Shown one piece after another: positions 1 to 8,007 of a DNA stretch of 56,330 bases (the first letter of the stretch is position 1; each line of letters begins with the position of its first letter). Source of the DNA: Bacteroides sp. GTDB taxonomy: Bacteria; Bacteroidota; Bacteroidia; Bacteroidales; Muribaculaceae. A program made the translations under genes and the position numbers. The stretch is taken from contig JAAVDD010000053.1 in the NCBI GenBank assembly GCA_014801985.1, forward strand, positions 1 to 56,330. Direction: 5' to 3'. The notes under the pieces are model-generated. The model searched no databases and had not been told where the DNA came from. It worked only from the letters and a program-made list of their open reading frames with translations.

Positions 1-974
1 AGGTCGTAGATGCAGATGAAGGCATCCGATACCGATTCGGGAAGATAACAGCGGATTTCAGTCACATCCTTGAATGGGTTCGGACGGTTCTGCATCAGTA
101 CAACTGATTCCTCTGCGTCCAGGTCGCTGACGGAGGCTGCACCTTTTACCTTGCGACCAGCCCCTGTATCGGAAAGGGTGGCTATTGTCTTCTCCTGGTC
201 GGCCACCTTTGCGCTAAGAGCCTTGTAGGCATCCACAAGCAGGGGGATGAATCCCTGATAGTCTACAGACAACATCCCCTCCTCATCCTCGTAAACGAGG
301 TCGGGGAATATCTCGCGCACCTCCTGCGCTATGAAACCGAAACTGCGACGGTCGTTTTCGGGGGAGGCCACCGATGCATTCTGGATTTCGGCTGTCTCCT
401 TTCCCAAGTTGAGGTCAAGGTTATAACTTACAGGAGTAAGGTCGTTGAGCATGTCGCCCATGCTTTCGAGAGACTCCACATTCTTCTTGTAGCGTGCATC
501 GGAAGTGGTGAGATAGGAGGTGGCTTTCACGGTGGCGGAGAAGGTGAAGACCCCTTCGCTGGTGGTTGACCGGGGGGAGGTATAGGAGAAAACCGTGCCG
601 TTGGAGGCAACATATTTTAGTCCCCCCATGCCTGTGAGGGTCATGGTGCCGTAAGGAACGGTTATGCTTTTCGTGAACTTATCCTCGCTAATCATGACAT
701 CCTTTCGTCCTCCGAAAGTCAATGAGCCGCCGGAATAGTTGGGTCTGGTCGGGCCCAGGATGGAGATGGTGGAGGTGGTGTCTGAGATTTGCACCGTCCC
801 TCCCCCTATGACCACGGCATCGGTGGAGGCAGACGACGGTGAAAGGGAGGGCTGAAGCGGCATGCCTGACCAGTCGCCTAACTGAATATGTCCGTTGGAA
901 AGAACGCGGAGCTGCGCGTTGGCTCCGAATGTGAGGGCGAGAACGCCGGCGAAGGAAAATAAAATTTTCTTCAT
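1..974 (-). CDS. Secreted peptidase S74-type protein with C-terminal sorting tail (partial)
   Basis: The gene starts at the ATG at 974 and runs off the left edge, so only about 324 residues are visible. The first 21 residues form a signal peptide ending in GANAQ. A Gly/Thr-rich beta region follows. At about residue 154 begins SDARYKKNVESL, the hallmark of the S74 intramolecular chaperone (tail-fibre/endosialidase type), which continues through GFIAQEVREIFPDLV. From about residue 285 a stretch with RPNPFKDVTEIRCYLPES resembles the Por-type (T9SS) C-terminal sorting domain. Inference: an exported surface fibre or adhesin that self-trimerises and may self-cleave. A non-phage S74 protein with a sorting tail is common in Bacteroidetes, and no phage genes lie nearby. 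The extreme C-terminus cannot be judged. Confidence 0.8.
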   Translation of the reverse strand, partial: MKKILFSFAGVLALTFGANAQLRVLSNGHIQLGDWSGMPLQPSLSPSSASTDAVVIGGGTVQISDTTSTISILGPTRPNYSGGSLTFGGRKDVMISEDKFTKSITVPYGTMTLTGMGGLKYVASNGTVFSYTSPRSTTSEGVFTFSATVKATSYLTTSDARYKKNVESLESMGDMLNDLTPVSYNLDLNLGKETAEIQNASVASPENDRRSFGFIAQEVREIFPDLVYEDEEGMLSVDYQGFIPLLVDAYKALSAKVADQEKTIATLSDTGAGRKVKGAASVSDLDAEESVVLMQNRPNPFKDVTEIRCYLPESVSDAFICIYD

Positions 975-1015
975 AATGATAAAATCAGTTTAGTGGGTTA
1001 TACATTTATTATTTA

Positions 1016-1420
1016 TTATTCCATCCACACGTATGCAGTGTAAATATACTCGTCCGTGGTGAAGCACACCTCATATTCGCCATGAAGGGAGAAGAGGGTT
1101 TGGGTAAACTCCGGGGCGGAATCGAAGGAGGCCAACGGGAACCCGTCATAACCGTTGATGTCATATGAAAGTATCTCCGATTCGTCAACCCCTTCGATCA
1201 TCACCCATCCGCCGCCAATGTGTGCGGTGAGTTTCCTTGAAGGTTTACGCTCGCCTTTGGGAGGTAGTTCAGGCTTTTTATTGTTATTAAGAGATGGTGA
1301 TACTTGGACAAGTACAGTTGGATTAAAATCTGACATCCCTCCATTTGAAGGTTCCTGCGCCATGCCTGAATACATAGAGAGGGTCAGAGCACCGGTCAAA
1401 ATTAGATGTTTCATAGGCAT
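1016..1420 (-). CDS. Small secreted protein, DUF3244-like (weak)
   Basis: This encodes 134 residues with a signal peptide ending near SGMAQ, so the product is exported. A second in-frame ATG at 1414 (MKHLIL) is at least as likely a start as 1420. The mature part has a Pro/Lys/Arg-rich linker followed by a beta-rich stretch (HIGGGWVMIEGV ... YDGFPLASF ... YEVCFTTDEYIYTAYVWME). That arrangement resembles the small DUF3244 beta-sandwich proteins of Bacteroides, but I would not assign it firmly. A TAATTTTG -7 box lies at 1444-1451, and a perfect 65-nt palindrome sits just upstream of it, so this gene probably has its own regulated promoter. It lies 41 bp upstream of the S74 protein gene on the same strand and may be co-transcribed with it. 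Confidence 0.6.
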   Translation of the reverse strand: MPMKHLILTGALTLSMYSGMAQEPSNGGMSDFNPTVLVQVSPSLNNNKKPELPPKGERKPSRKLTAHIGGGWVMIEGVDESEILSYDINGYDGFPLASFDSAPEFTQTLFSLHGEYEVCFTTDEYIYTAYVWME

Positions 1421-1443
1421 TACGTTTTAAGAAATTTTGAGCA

Positions 1444-1451
1444 CAAAATTA
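1444..1451 (-). promoter_or_regulatory. Probable -7 box (TAATTTTG) for the small secreted protein
   Basis: On the minus strand the sequence is TAATTTTG, matching the Bacteroidetes -7 consensus TAnnTTTG. It lies 24 bp upstream of the ATG at 1420. No clean TTTG -33 box is seen; the palindrome at 1474-1538 begins where the -33 region would be, which fits activator or repressor control. Confidence 0.4.
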
Positions 1452-1473
1452 TTAAGTTTTCTTCCTATTCTCA

Positions 1474-1538
1474 GAGTAAAAAACTACGGAAAAACTACGG
1501 AAATTAAATTTCCGTAGTTTTTCCGTAGTTTTTTACTC
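1474..1538. promoter_or_regulatory. Perfect 65-nt palindrome with four CTACGG half-sites
   Basis: Two 32-bp arms (1474-1505 and 1507-1538) are exact reverse complements around a single A at 1506. Each arm carries CTACGG twice, starting at 1484 and 1495 on one side and mirrored at 1512-1517 and 1523-1528 on the other. The repeats are spaced 11 bp, one helical turn. It lies 36 bp past the stop of the TPR-HTH gene and immediately upstream of the -7 box of the small secreted protein. It could be a terminator hairpin for the former, a multi-site operator for the latter, or both. Confidence 0.75.
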
Positions 1539-1574
1539 ATTATCTTTCAATAAGTTATTACTATATGTAATATT

Positions 1575-3320
1575 TTACATCAATCTGATAAATTTATCTA
1601 TCATCTTCACTTCCCTTTTTTCACCAAACATTTTTTTTGCAATTGATGTACGCCGTGAACCAATAGTGCTTTGGGTTTTTCCGAGCAAATCTGCGATGTC
1701 CTTTAACCTGAAACCACATTTGATCAATAAAGCTGTCTGCTCCTCCTGAACAGAAAGTTTCCCGGCTGACAAAAGTCGGAGTCGTTCCATAAAATCAGGA
1801 AATGCTTCGCGCACCATACTCTCTATGTCCTGCCATAGCTCCTTATTGTTCTCTATGCCTTTTTCATTTTTTATGCAGTCTATAAGCCTAAGATATGTGG
1901 GGGATTTAAGGATAGAATCAGGAATGGGATTCTTGCCTTCGCCAATACTTTTTTCATATATACACATTAATTCCTTCATAAGTTTCTCCCCGTTCTCATT
2001 TGAATTATGAGAGTCATTATTCATTTCCAATTTCTTTGAAGACTCCTCATTCCTTAAATTCCATATCCCGGATATGATCTTAAAAAAACGAATTTTGGAC
2101 CGCTCCTTTTTTAAATAATACAAGGCAAAGGCTAATCCCAGACCTAGTGCTACCACGCCGGTTGCCAGCAGCCAGATTTTCAGCTCATCGTAACTCTGCT
2201 CTGCCGACTGCCGTGCACGGTCGTGTACGGAATAGTTATACATTGAATTCTGGATCAAGGCTGCTGTTTCCATATTCTCATCCACAAACTTCTCCAGGAT
2301 ATCATCATATCTGCACAAGTACTCTGCCACCGTGTCATGAGTGAGACGGCCTCTGAGAGGATCAGACAAAAGTATCTCGTAACCATATTTCTTGTTAAGG
2401 GAATCAGGGCTGTGGATCAGAGCGTGGGCATACATATATGCAGTGTCCAAAGATCCGACACTCAGGTATGCCCTTGCCGCAACCGGCATCACAAAGTTCC
2501 TGTCCATCTCCGATACATCACTTATTGTTGAACGCATTATATTCAGAGCTGCTGTTGTGTCCCCGCACGAGAGGGATACATAGCCAATCCGAAACATATT
2601 TATAGCATATTCCGAGGGATATTTACCCTTGCTGAGATCACAAGCACGAATGAAATAGCCGCGAGCCTTTTTATAGTCTTTCAAGCGATCTGATATGTCT
2701 CCTGCAAGCTCCAAATTATAGACCTGAATCAGTGTGTCATCTAAGGTCTCACCTATTTCAAGGCATTCCTCAACATACCGCAGAGCCTGATCGTGAACCC
2801 TCAGCTGGGACAGCAGTCTTCCGGTCTGGCTCAGCACGCGACGTTTCAGGCGCAGCTCAGATGGATTGTCGCCAAGACGATCCAGCGCTCCCTCAAAATG
2901 TTCAAGAGCCACGGGATAGACACCCATGTCGCTGTAGATGCGGCCGCCGTAGTAAAGCACCTCAGGAAGCACCTCCCTATAGCGGGAGGAGAAGTAATCT
3001 TTCACCGTGAGGTAGAGTGAATCGGAGGTATGGCTAATATAGCCTTTGTCGGAAGCTTTGATCATGAGGAAGGATCTGTAATGGCGCTCCCCTTCCGACA
3101 GCCCCCTTTCGGGAATCGCACGGAGGGTATCGAGCATCTCAACCGCCCTCTCCTGAGGCAGCTCCGAGTCGGCAAGCACCTCCTCTGCACGCCGCAGACG
3201 TGGATCCTCCCTGTACGAGCCGCTGCATCCGGCAGCCAGCAGCAGGCACAGCAGGAGAGAGACAAGCAGGAAAGCTTGTCGCGGATGACTGAAACGATGA
3301 TTCCGGAAGATAAACAGCAT
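1575..3320 (-). CDS. Membrane-tethered TPR protein with C-terminal HTH (one-component regulator)
   Basis: This encodes 581 residues. A hydrophobic N-terminus ends in the lipobox-like LLAAGC (Cys32). Residues of about 40-370 are helical TPR-like repeats. One strong transmembrane segment (IWLLATGVVALGLGLAFALYYL, about 383-405) follows. The C-terminal 65 residues contain a LuxR/sigma-type HTH (LSVQEEQTALLIKCGFRLKDIADLLG, then KTQSTIGSRRTSIAKKMFG). This architecture, periplasmic TPR sensor and cytoplasmic HTH, is a known Bacteroidetes regulator type. The ligand is unknown. Combining a lipobox with an internal membrane segment implies an inner-membrane lipoprotein, or a simple signal anchor with a chance Cys. 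Its own promoter is at 3361-3392. The nearest plausible target is the palindrome just past its stop codon. Confidence 0.8.
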   Translation of the reverse strand: MLFIFRNHRFSHPRQAFLLVSLLLCLLLAAGCSGSYREDPRLRRAEEVLADSELPQERAVEMLDTLRAIPERGLSEGERHYRSFLMIKASDKGYISHTSDSLYLTVKDYFSSRYREVLPEVLYYGGRIYSDMGVYPVALEHFEGALDRLGDNPSELRLKRRVLSQTGRLLSQLRVHDQALRYVEECLEIGETLDDTLIQVYNLELAGDISDRLKDYKKARGYFIRACDLSKGKYPSEYAINMFRIGYVSLSCGDTTAALNIMRSTISDVSEMDRNFVMPVAARAYLSVGSLDTAYMYAHALIHSPDSLNKKYGYEILLSDPLRGRLTHDTVAEYLCRYDDILEKFVDENMETAALIQNSMYNYSVHDRARQSAEQSYDELKIWLLATGVVALGLGLAFALYYLKKERSKIRFFKIISGIWNLRNEESSKKLEMNNDSHNSNENGEKLMKELMCIYEKSIGEGKNPIPDSILKSPTYLRLIDCIKNEKGIENNKELWQDIESMVREAFPDFMERLRLLSAGKLSVQEEQTALLIKCGFRLKDIADLLGKTQSTIGSRRTSIAKKMFGEKREVKMIDKFIRLM

Positions 3321-3360
3321 GGATAAACAACCTGATCTTTTCTATAAAGGATTAGGGCAA

Positions 3361-3392
3361 CAAAGGTACTAATTTTATTTCGTTTATCCAAA
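3361..3392 (-). promoter_or_regulatory. Promoter of the TPR-HTH regulator
   Basis: On the minus strand a TTTG -33 box (3389-3392) is followed by a 20-bp spacer and TACCTTTG (3361-3368), matching the Bacteroidetes TTTG-N19/20-TAnnTTTG promoter. Its position gives a 5' leader of about 35 nt to the ATG at 3320. Confidence 0.65.
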
Positions 3393-3432
3393 TAAAAAGC
3401 CCTCATGAGCTTCCACGCCTTTCTCTAAAAAT

Positions 3433-3468
3433 TGACAGGAGGACAGGAGAACAGGAGGGACAGGAGAA
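3433..3468. repeat. GGA/ACAGGA-rich short tandem repeat
   Basis: The plus strand reads as successive AGGA/ACAGGA units in the gap between the regulator promoter and the next gene. It belongs loosely to the GGA-led repeats also seen at 3966, 9074, 43603 and 46352, but is less regular than those. Confidence 0.35.
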
Positions 3469-3579
3469 TCCTAACTGCAATTATAATTTGCGGCAAAGCG
3501 GGAATGGAAGATAAACTAAAATGTCATGCTCCAATGGATATGAAGCATGACATTGTTTCTTTTTTCCGTAGGTGGGCGA

Positions 3580-3897
3580 TTATAGCGCATCGGGGTTTAC
3601 ATCTGAATAGGGAGCATCTGAATCGAGCTGTTCGTATCCTGCGCGGACTTCGAGCTGTCGCTTCAGGTCGGTCTTCACTTTCTCAAATTCCACGTGAGTG
3701 AGTTCGGGATAGGCATCCGGGTCGGAGCATTCCTCCACAGAGGTGCTGTCGTAGAAATTGATCGGCTCACCCGCAAACTCCTTGCTGAGGTATTTTTTCA
3801 ATTCCTCTTCATATTGTTTCAACTGTGCACCGGTAGCACGATATTTCTTTGAATCGCCTAAGCTGACAATATAAGTTTTTGTGTCTTCCATAACCAT
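3580..3897 (-). CDS. Small acidic hypothetical protein
   Basis: This encodes 105 residues with no signal peptide or membrane segment. I do not recognise the family. The N-terminal third (TKTYIVSLGDSKKYRATGAQLKQYEEELKKYLSKEFAGE) looks like a beta-strand pair followed by a charged helix. The C-terminal part is acidic and rich in Asp, Glu and Tyr. ATGs at 3897 and 3891 are both possible; MEDTKTYIV from 3891 would be an equally good start. The gene stands alone, with about 120 bp downstream before endonuclease I and no clear promoter box upstream. Codon use looks like that of its neighbours. It may be a cytosolic regulator or a conserved Bacteroidales orphan, but the sequence gives no function. 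Confidence 0.55.
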   Translation of the reverse strand: MVMEDTKTYIVSLGDSKKYRATGAQLKQYEEELKKYLSKEFAGEPINFYDSTSVEECSDPDAYPELTHVEFEKVKTDLKRQLEVRAGYEQLDSDAPYSDVNPDAL

Positions 3898-3965
3898 GTT
3901 GTTTGTTTTGATATCTTTATCTATATTAACATTCCGAGATTATGAAAGGTTTATTTTTTTGGAGT

Positions 3966-4012
3966 GTACAGGGGGTATTGGATTTATTGGAACTATCGGA
4001 ACTATCGGAGTG
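3966..4012. repeat. 9-bp tandem repeat (GGAACTATC type)
   Basis: The plus strand reads GGATTTATT, GGAACTATC, GGAACTATC and GGAGTGGGG in a row, a clear 9-bp period starting with GGA. It lies just downstream of the endonuclease I stop codon, the same placement as other copies in the window. Confidence 0.6.
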
Positions 4013-4031
4013 GGGTTATAAACTATAACCC
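4013..4031 (-). other. Hairpin spanning the endonuclease I stop codon
   Basis: GGGTTATA (4013-4020) and TATAACCC (4024-4031) are perfect inverted repeats with a 3-nt loop. On the minus strand the hairpin includes the TAG stop of the endonuclease gene. There is no U-tract after it, so it is at best a weak terminator or a 3'-end stabiliser of the operon transcript. Confidence 0.4.
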
Positions 4032-5750
4032 GACAACCACTCTGACGGGACGCATTCCCGGTCCGGAGACTATATAGAGTCCTGCCGGGAGCAGGAATAT
4101 CTCACCGTCGCTCACCTCCTCCGGAGCAGCCACAATTCTTCCTGTATAGTCGGAAATCATCAATCCTTTCCTGCACTCCCCTTCGTTGTCGTTCTCACAA
4201 CGGACCATGAATCCACCCGGCAAAAGGAGGATGCGCAAAGGCGACTCGCGAAGAATATCATCCACTCCGCTTCCGGGAGCTATGTAGATAGTGTTGCTCT
4301 GTTCCGACATTATTCCCAGACGCGAATAATTCACGTAATAGCTCTCCCCTATCTGCGGATCGCGGTCGGTGAATGAATAGGAGGTCTCCTCCGTTTCGAA
4401 GCTCTCACTCTCTTCGTTTCCATCGATGGTGCGCACACGGGTCACGACATAATAATCGGCAATTCCCGGAGCCTCGCTCCATCGGGCCGTGTATCCTGTA
4501 TCGGTCAGGTCGGTGGGTTGATAAGCGGTGAGCACTCCCATATCGGGACGATCCAAAGCCTCTCCGATCAAAGTGACGGCGATGCTTGCATCGATTCCGC
4601 CATCGTAGAGCGTCACCTTCGCCTCATGCTTTCCGACGGCCGTCGGAGCATAGGTAATCCCCAGGAGATAACCCTGGTTCTGATTCATCGTTGCGGCAGG
4701 GATTGAGGAGGTCTCGGCAGTGAAGAGGCCCCGATTGGAGCCTGAAGCCACTATACGCACCGATAGAGGTTCCGTGAGGTTGCTTCCCGATATCTGAAGG
4801 ATGCGTGTCACTGTCTCCCCTACCGCCGTCTGGCCGAAGTCAAGACTCTCGCCGTTGACCGGTTGGGTGATTACAGGATCGCCCGTTATGGGAGGCGTGG
4901 GATCGCTCCCCTCCTGATCGGAAAGATAGAATGTCTCAGAGGTGCGGGTTCCCCAGATATACTCGGCAAGCTCAGGGAAATCGACAAAGGGATTCCGGTT
5001 GCCCTGATACTGTTCCACCACATTGTTGCGGTCGATCTCCTTCTGGCTCACAGGGTCATGGCGCGCCCAGTCGAGAAGCATATTGAATGCCCAGTCGCGG
5101 AGTGTGGGGTAATCATTTTTCTGGAACATATAGTTTATGATCCAATTGATGTCGTCGTAGACAGTGGCCATATAGAAGAATGCCCTGGCAAAGTCTCCCT
5201 TATATTCATCCCCCGGCTCAAAGACGTAGGCCGCCCCTCCGCCGAATCCGGAACGGACCGTGCCCACCTTCGTCACTCCGTTGTTGAAATTTGCAGCCTC
5301 CACAGGTCCGAGCGGATAATTCAGCTTTGCCTGATTGGCCGCCCCATCGGAAGGGTATAGGTTCCACATATCGGAATAGGCCGGAGTGTATTCCACGCTG
5401 CCGTCCTGCTTCCACCAGGATTTCGGCACGCTGTGCTCACGTTGCATCTTGTTGGCAGAGAAGCTCTGCTTCCCGGTCTGTCCGTCGTGGATGAGGTAGA
5501 TGGCATCGGAATACATATCCCACCAGCGTTTCATGCCGTCGTAAAGCTCAGGATATACATCTGAATATTGCCAATAATTCGGAAGGTCGGAATAGATGAG
5601 GACAGCATGGGAGGTGACGCATTGCTTTGCAGCCACCTTCAATTCGCGTTGGCGCTTGCCATCCATCATCTTATAGTAATCCGGCTGGAATCCGGCGAAA
5701 GCCGCCATAGAGGATAGAGCCAGAGATAATGTGAGTATGGATTTTTTCAT
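4023..5750 (-). CDS. Secreted endonuclease I family nuclease with C-terminal sorting tail
   Basis: This encodes 575 residues with a signal peptide (MKKSILTLSLALSSMAAFA). Residues of about 25-270 are the endonuclease I (EndA/NucM, bba-metal) domain. The catalytic motif REHSVPKSWW has His at about 106, and NQAKLNYPLG plus the FARAFFYMATVYDDINW helix match the family core. A beta-sandwich region (GESLDFGQTAVGETVTRILQISG) and a fibronectin-like region follow. The C-terminus (about 505-575, GLMISDYTGRIVAAP ... LPAGLYIVSG) resembles a Por-type sorting domain. The family makes non-specific double-strand cuts in DNA and RNA. Here it is expected outside the cell or on the surface. It is the last gene of the deoC-to-endonuclease operon, about 73 bp after the OB-fold lipoprotein gene. 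Confidence 0.87.
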   Translation of the reverse strand: MKKSILTLSLALSSMAAFAGFQPDYYKMMDGKRQRELKVAAKQCVTSHAVLIYSDLPNYWQYSDVYPELYDGMKRWWDMYSDAIYLIHDGQTGKQSFSANKMQREHSVPKSWWKQDGSVEYTPAYSDMWNLYPSDGAANQAKLNYPLGPVEAANFNNGVTKVGTVRSGFGGGAAYVFEPGDEYKGDFARAFFYMATVYDDINWIINYMFQKNDYPTLRDWAFNMLLDWARHDPVSQKEIDRNNVVEQYQGNRNPFVDFPELAEYIWGTRTSETFYLSDQEGSDPTPPITGDPVITQPVNGESLDFGQTAVGETVTRILQISGSNLTEPLSVRIVASGSNRGLFTAETSSIPAATMNQNQGYLLGITYAPTAVGKHEAKVTLYDGGIDASIAVTLIGEALDRPDMGVLTAYQPTDLTDTGYTARWSEAPGIADYYVVTRVRTIDGNEESESFETEETSYSFTDRDPQIGESYYVNYSRLGIMSEQSNTIYIAPGSGVDDILRESPLRILLLPGGFMVRCENDNEGECRKGLMISDYTGRIVAAPEEVSDGEIFLLPAGLYIVSGPGMRPVRVVVGL

Positions 5751-5773
5751 AAGTCGGTCAGTGTTTTGTGGCA

Positions 5774-5799
5774 GGGGGCGAAGCTTCAGCCCCGCCCCC
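5774..5799 (-). other. GC-rich intercistronic hairpin
   Basis: GGGGGCG (5774-5780) and CGCCCCC (5793-5799) pair around a 12-nt loop that includes the palindrome AAGCTT. It lies in the 73-bp gap before endonuclease I. No U-tract follows on the minus strand, so processing or partial attenuation is likelier than full termination. Confidence 0.45.
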
Positions 5800-5823
5800 C
5801 GTTATTACAGATTCTTTAAATCA

Positions 5824-7989
5824 TCAATCGAGTATCTTATATTCGGAAACCTCCTTCACGGCGCGGACACCGAAATATTTGGTGAGGTTACCCTTCAGCA
5901 TCACCTTCTTCCCGAATATGGAAGGATTCTTTCCGATGGAAATATTGTCGCGGACAGTGGTTCCGCTCTTCAAACCCACAGGGATGGAGTTGGAGGCATC
6001 GGCAGAGCCGGGAGCCACATCGGAAAGTATGCAGTTGGTTCCGTTGGTGTAGTTGGTGGATTCCTCTGTCGGGGGATTGTTTCCGAACACGGCCTCCGAC
6101 CAATACTGGTTGGGACAATATCCTACCACGTAACCTGTGACCCATATATCGTTGGCGTCAGTGGTGCTCTCCATGATAGCCGCCACGTTGTACGGGCTGC
6201 TTTCTGATCCGTTACCGGAAGCCACACCGGGGGTCGGGGTATCGGGCACGACAGGATTGTCGCCGCCACCGCCTACAATCTCATATTCGGTGACATTCTT
6301 AATACCTCGACGACCGAAATATTTAGTCAGCTCACCCTTCACCTTAACCTTCTGACCATAGATGGCGGGATTCTTAGAAATCGCAAGGACTGAACGGACA
6401 GAGGAGTTCAGGCCCACGGGAATGGCATTGTCGGCAGATGCCTCTCCGGCAGGTTTGGAGGAGAGCACAAGATTGGTTCCGTTGGTGTAGTTGGTGGATC
6501 CCTCTGTGGGTGTATCGCCGAATACAGCCTCATCGAATTTCATGTCGGGAACATATCCTACGACGTAACCTTCAACCCATGCCTCGGCCGCATCATCGGT
6601 GGAAGCAATGATCTGCTCTACGGTATATGGTGATTCCTGTGTGCCATTGCCTGAAGAGGGAGGAGTGACGGGAGTGTCGCCGCCGATCTCCACACCGTCA
6701 ATCTCGAAGCTATCGGTAGCGCCTGTGCCCTGCACGCCGGGAAGACCGAGATAAGAGGATAGCGTACCGCATACGAGTATCGACTTCTTATATACTGCCG
6801 GATTATCGGCAAGGTTGCCATACTGACGGATTGCCGAACCCTGAGGAAGGGCCACGGCCATACATTCCTTCCAATCGGTGGTGTTGGCAGTGGGGGCAAT
6901 CACGAGGTTATTATCCATCTCCGCCTCGTCGCCGAAAATGATGTCGGCATTGGATGTCACGGTGGAGACACCGGCCTTCACCGAGCCGACGATATATCCC
7001 TTCACCCAGCCGTTGCGGCTCTGATTCTGGATTTCGGATGCCTCAGCGATTGAATATGGATCCTCTTTCTGGCCTTTCTCATTGAAGTCTACATCATCCA
7101 GGGAGCGGATGAGGAGCTGCCAGCCGTTGACGGAGCCGTCGGTGGTGGCATAGCTGGGATCGGAGGCATAATAGGAAAGGATACCACGCACGGTTCCTGT
7201 GCCCTCAGGGAGTATGTCGCTGTAGAAAGTGGCATAGCCGGAGGTGCGGACAGTCAGTTTAGAGGAATTGCCGGTCTGCGTGATATAACGGTTCACCGAC
7301 TCCTGATAGGGAGCGTAGGGAAGTTCGCCGCCACCATCGAACTGCACGTTACGAAATTCCACAAGCTGTCCCTGAAGGTTATAGAAATCCTCACCGGGGC
7401 TTGAAGGGAGCTGGTCGATGCTCTCCACAATACAATACATATTAGCGGCCGGTTTTGTCTCCTGCGGAGTGACATAGGTCACATCAATGTCGGGGGTGCC
7501 GTTAAGCTCCACATGCTGCTGGAATATGCTGAAGTCCACACGCCCCATGGAGGGATCGCCATAGTTATCTTCATTGAGCCAGCCAATCTGGAGGAGGTAA
7601 TTGTACTTACCAACCCAGAGACCCGTGAGATCCACCACAATCTCCTGTCCGAGATGGTAGTAATCATATAGACCTGCACGACGGATAGCGAAAGTCATTG
7701 CCGATGTCTCATCCTGTATGCAGAGGGTCTGATAGATATTTCCTGTGGCATCGGAGGAGATGACACGCCCCTTCACGATGTAAGGGGTCTTCGAATCCTC
7801 ATCCTTGTAGGGGCAGAGCTGCATATTCTCCTCTGCGAATATATCCTTGAATTCAGCTATGGTGGTGTTGGCCTTATTCTTAGCCACAGGCACCACCAGC
7901 CCCGGATCGTCAAAGCTGTTCTGACACGCTGTCAACCCTCCCAAGGGAAGGAGAGCGAGGATTGTCCGGATCAAATATTTTGCTTTCAT
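5824..7989 (-). CDS. Lipoprotein with DUF5689-like OB-fold and three DUF6359 repeats
   Basis: This encodes 721 residues with a lipoprotein signal ending LGGLTACQNS. At about 70-160 an OB-like module (YIVKGRVISSDATGNIYQTLCIQD) resembles DUF5689. Three related DUF6359-like modules begin near residues 310, 446 and 590. Each starts with PYxxxx..I, then WVxGYIVGxV/Y, an NxxxLVL/ILS strand and a final Gx(L)xxYFGxxGxKxVxxYEI strand. The last two are close duplicates even at DNA level. OB folds typically bind nucleic acid or oligosaccharide. Next to a TonB receptor and two secreted nucleases, I infer a surface DNA-capture lipoprotein playing the role SusD plays in glycan loci. That role is not shown by the sequence alone. 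Confidence 0.75.
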   Translation of the reverse strand: MKAKYLIRTILALLPLGGLTACQNSFDDPGLVVPVAKNKANTTIAEFKDIFAEENMQLCPYKDEDSKTPYIVKGRVISSDATGNIYQTLCIQDETSAMTFAIRRAGLYDYYHLGQEIVVDLTGLWVGKYNYLLQIGWLNEDNYGDPSMGRVDFSIFQQHVELNGTPDIDVTYVTPQETKPAANMYCIVESIDQLPSSPGEDFYNLQGQLVEFRNVQFDGGGELPYAPYQESVNRYITQTGNSSKLTVRTSGYATFYSDILPEGTGTVRGILSYYASDPSYATTDGSVNGWQLLIRSLDDVDFNEKGQKEDPYSIAEASEIQNQSRNGWVKGYIVGSVKAGVSTVTSNADIIFGDEAEMDNNLVIAPTANTTDWKECMAVALPQGSAIRQYGNLADNPAVYKKSILVCGTLSSYLGLPGVQGTGATDSFEIDGVEIGGDTPVTPPSSGNGTQESPYTVEQIIASTDDAAEAWVEGYVVGYVPDMKFDEAVFGDTPTEGSTNYTNGTNLVLSSKPAGEASADNAIPVGLNSSVRSVLAISKNPAIYGQKVKVKGELTKYFGRRGIKNVTEYEIVGGGGDNPVVPDTPTPGVASGNGSESSPYNVAAIMESTTDANDIWVTGYVVGYCPNQYWSEAVFGNNPPTEESTNYTNGTNCILSDVAPGSADASNSIPVGLKSGTTVRDNISIGKNPSIFGKKVMLKGNLTKYFGVRAVKEVSEYKILD

Positions 7990-8007
7990 CTTTTTCTGAA
8001 TGTTAAA

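Noticed and set aside
1..974. Prophage tail fibre because of the S74 domain
   Set aside because: It carries a signal peptide and a Por-type tail, and no phage structural genes are nearby.
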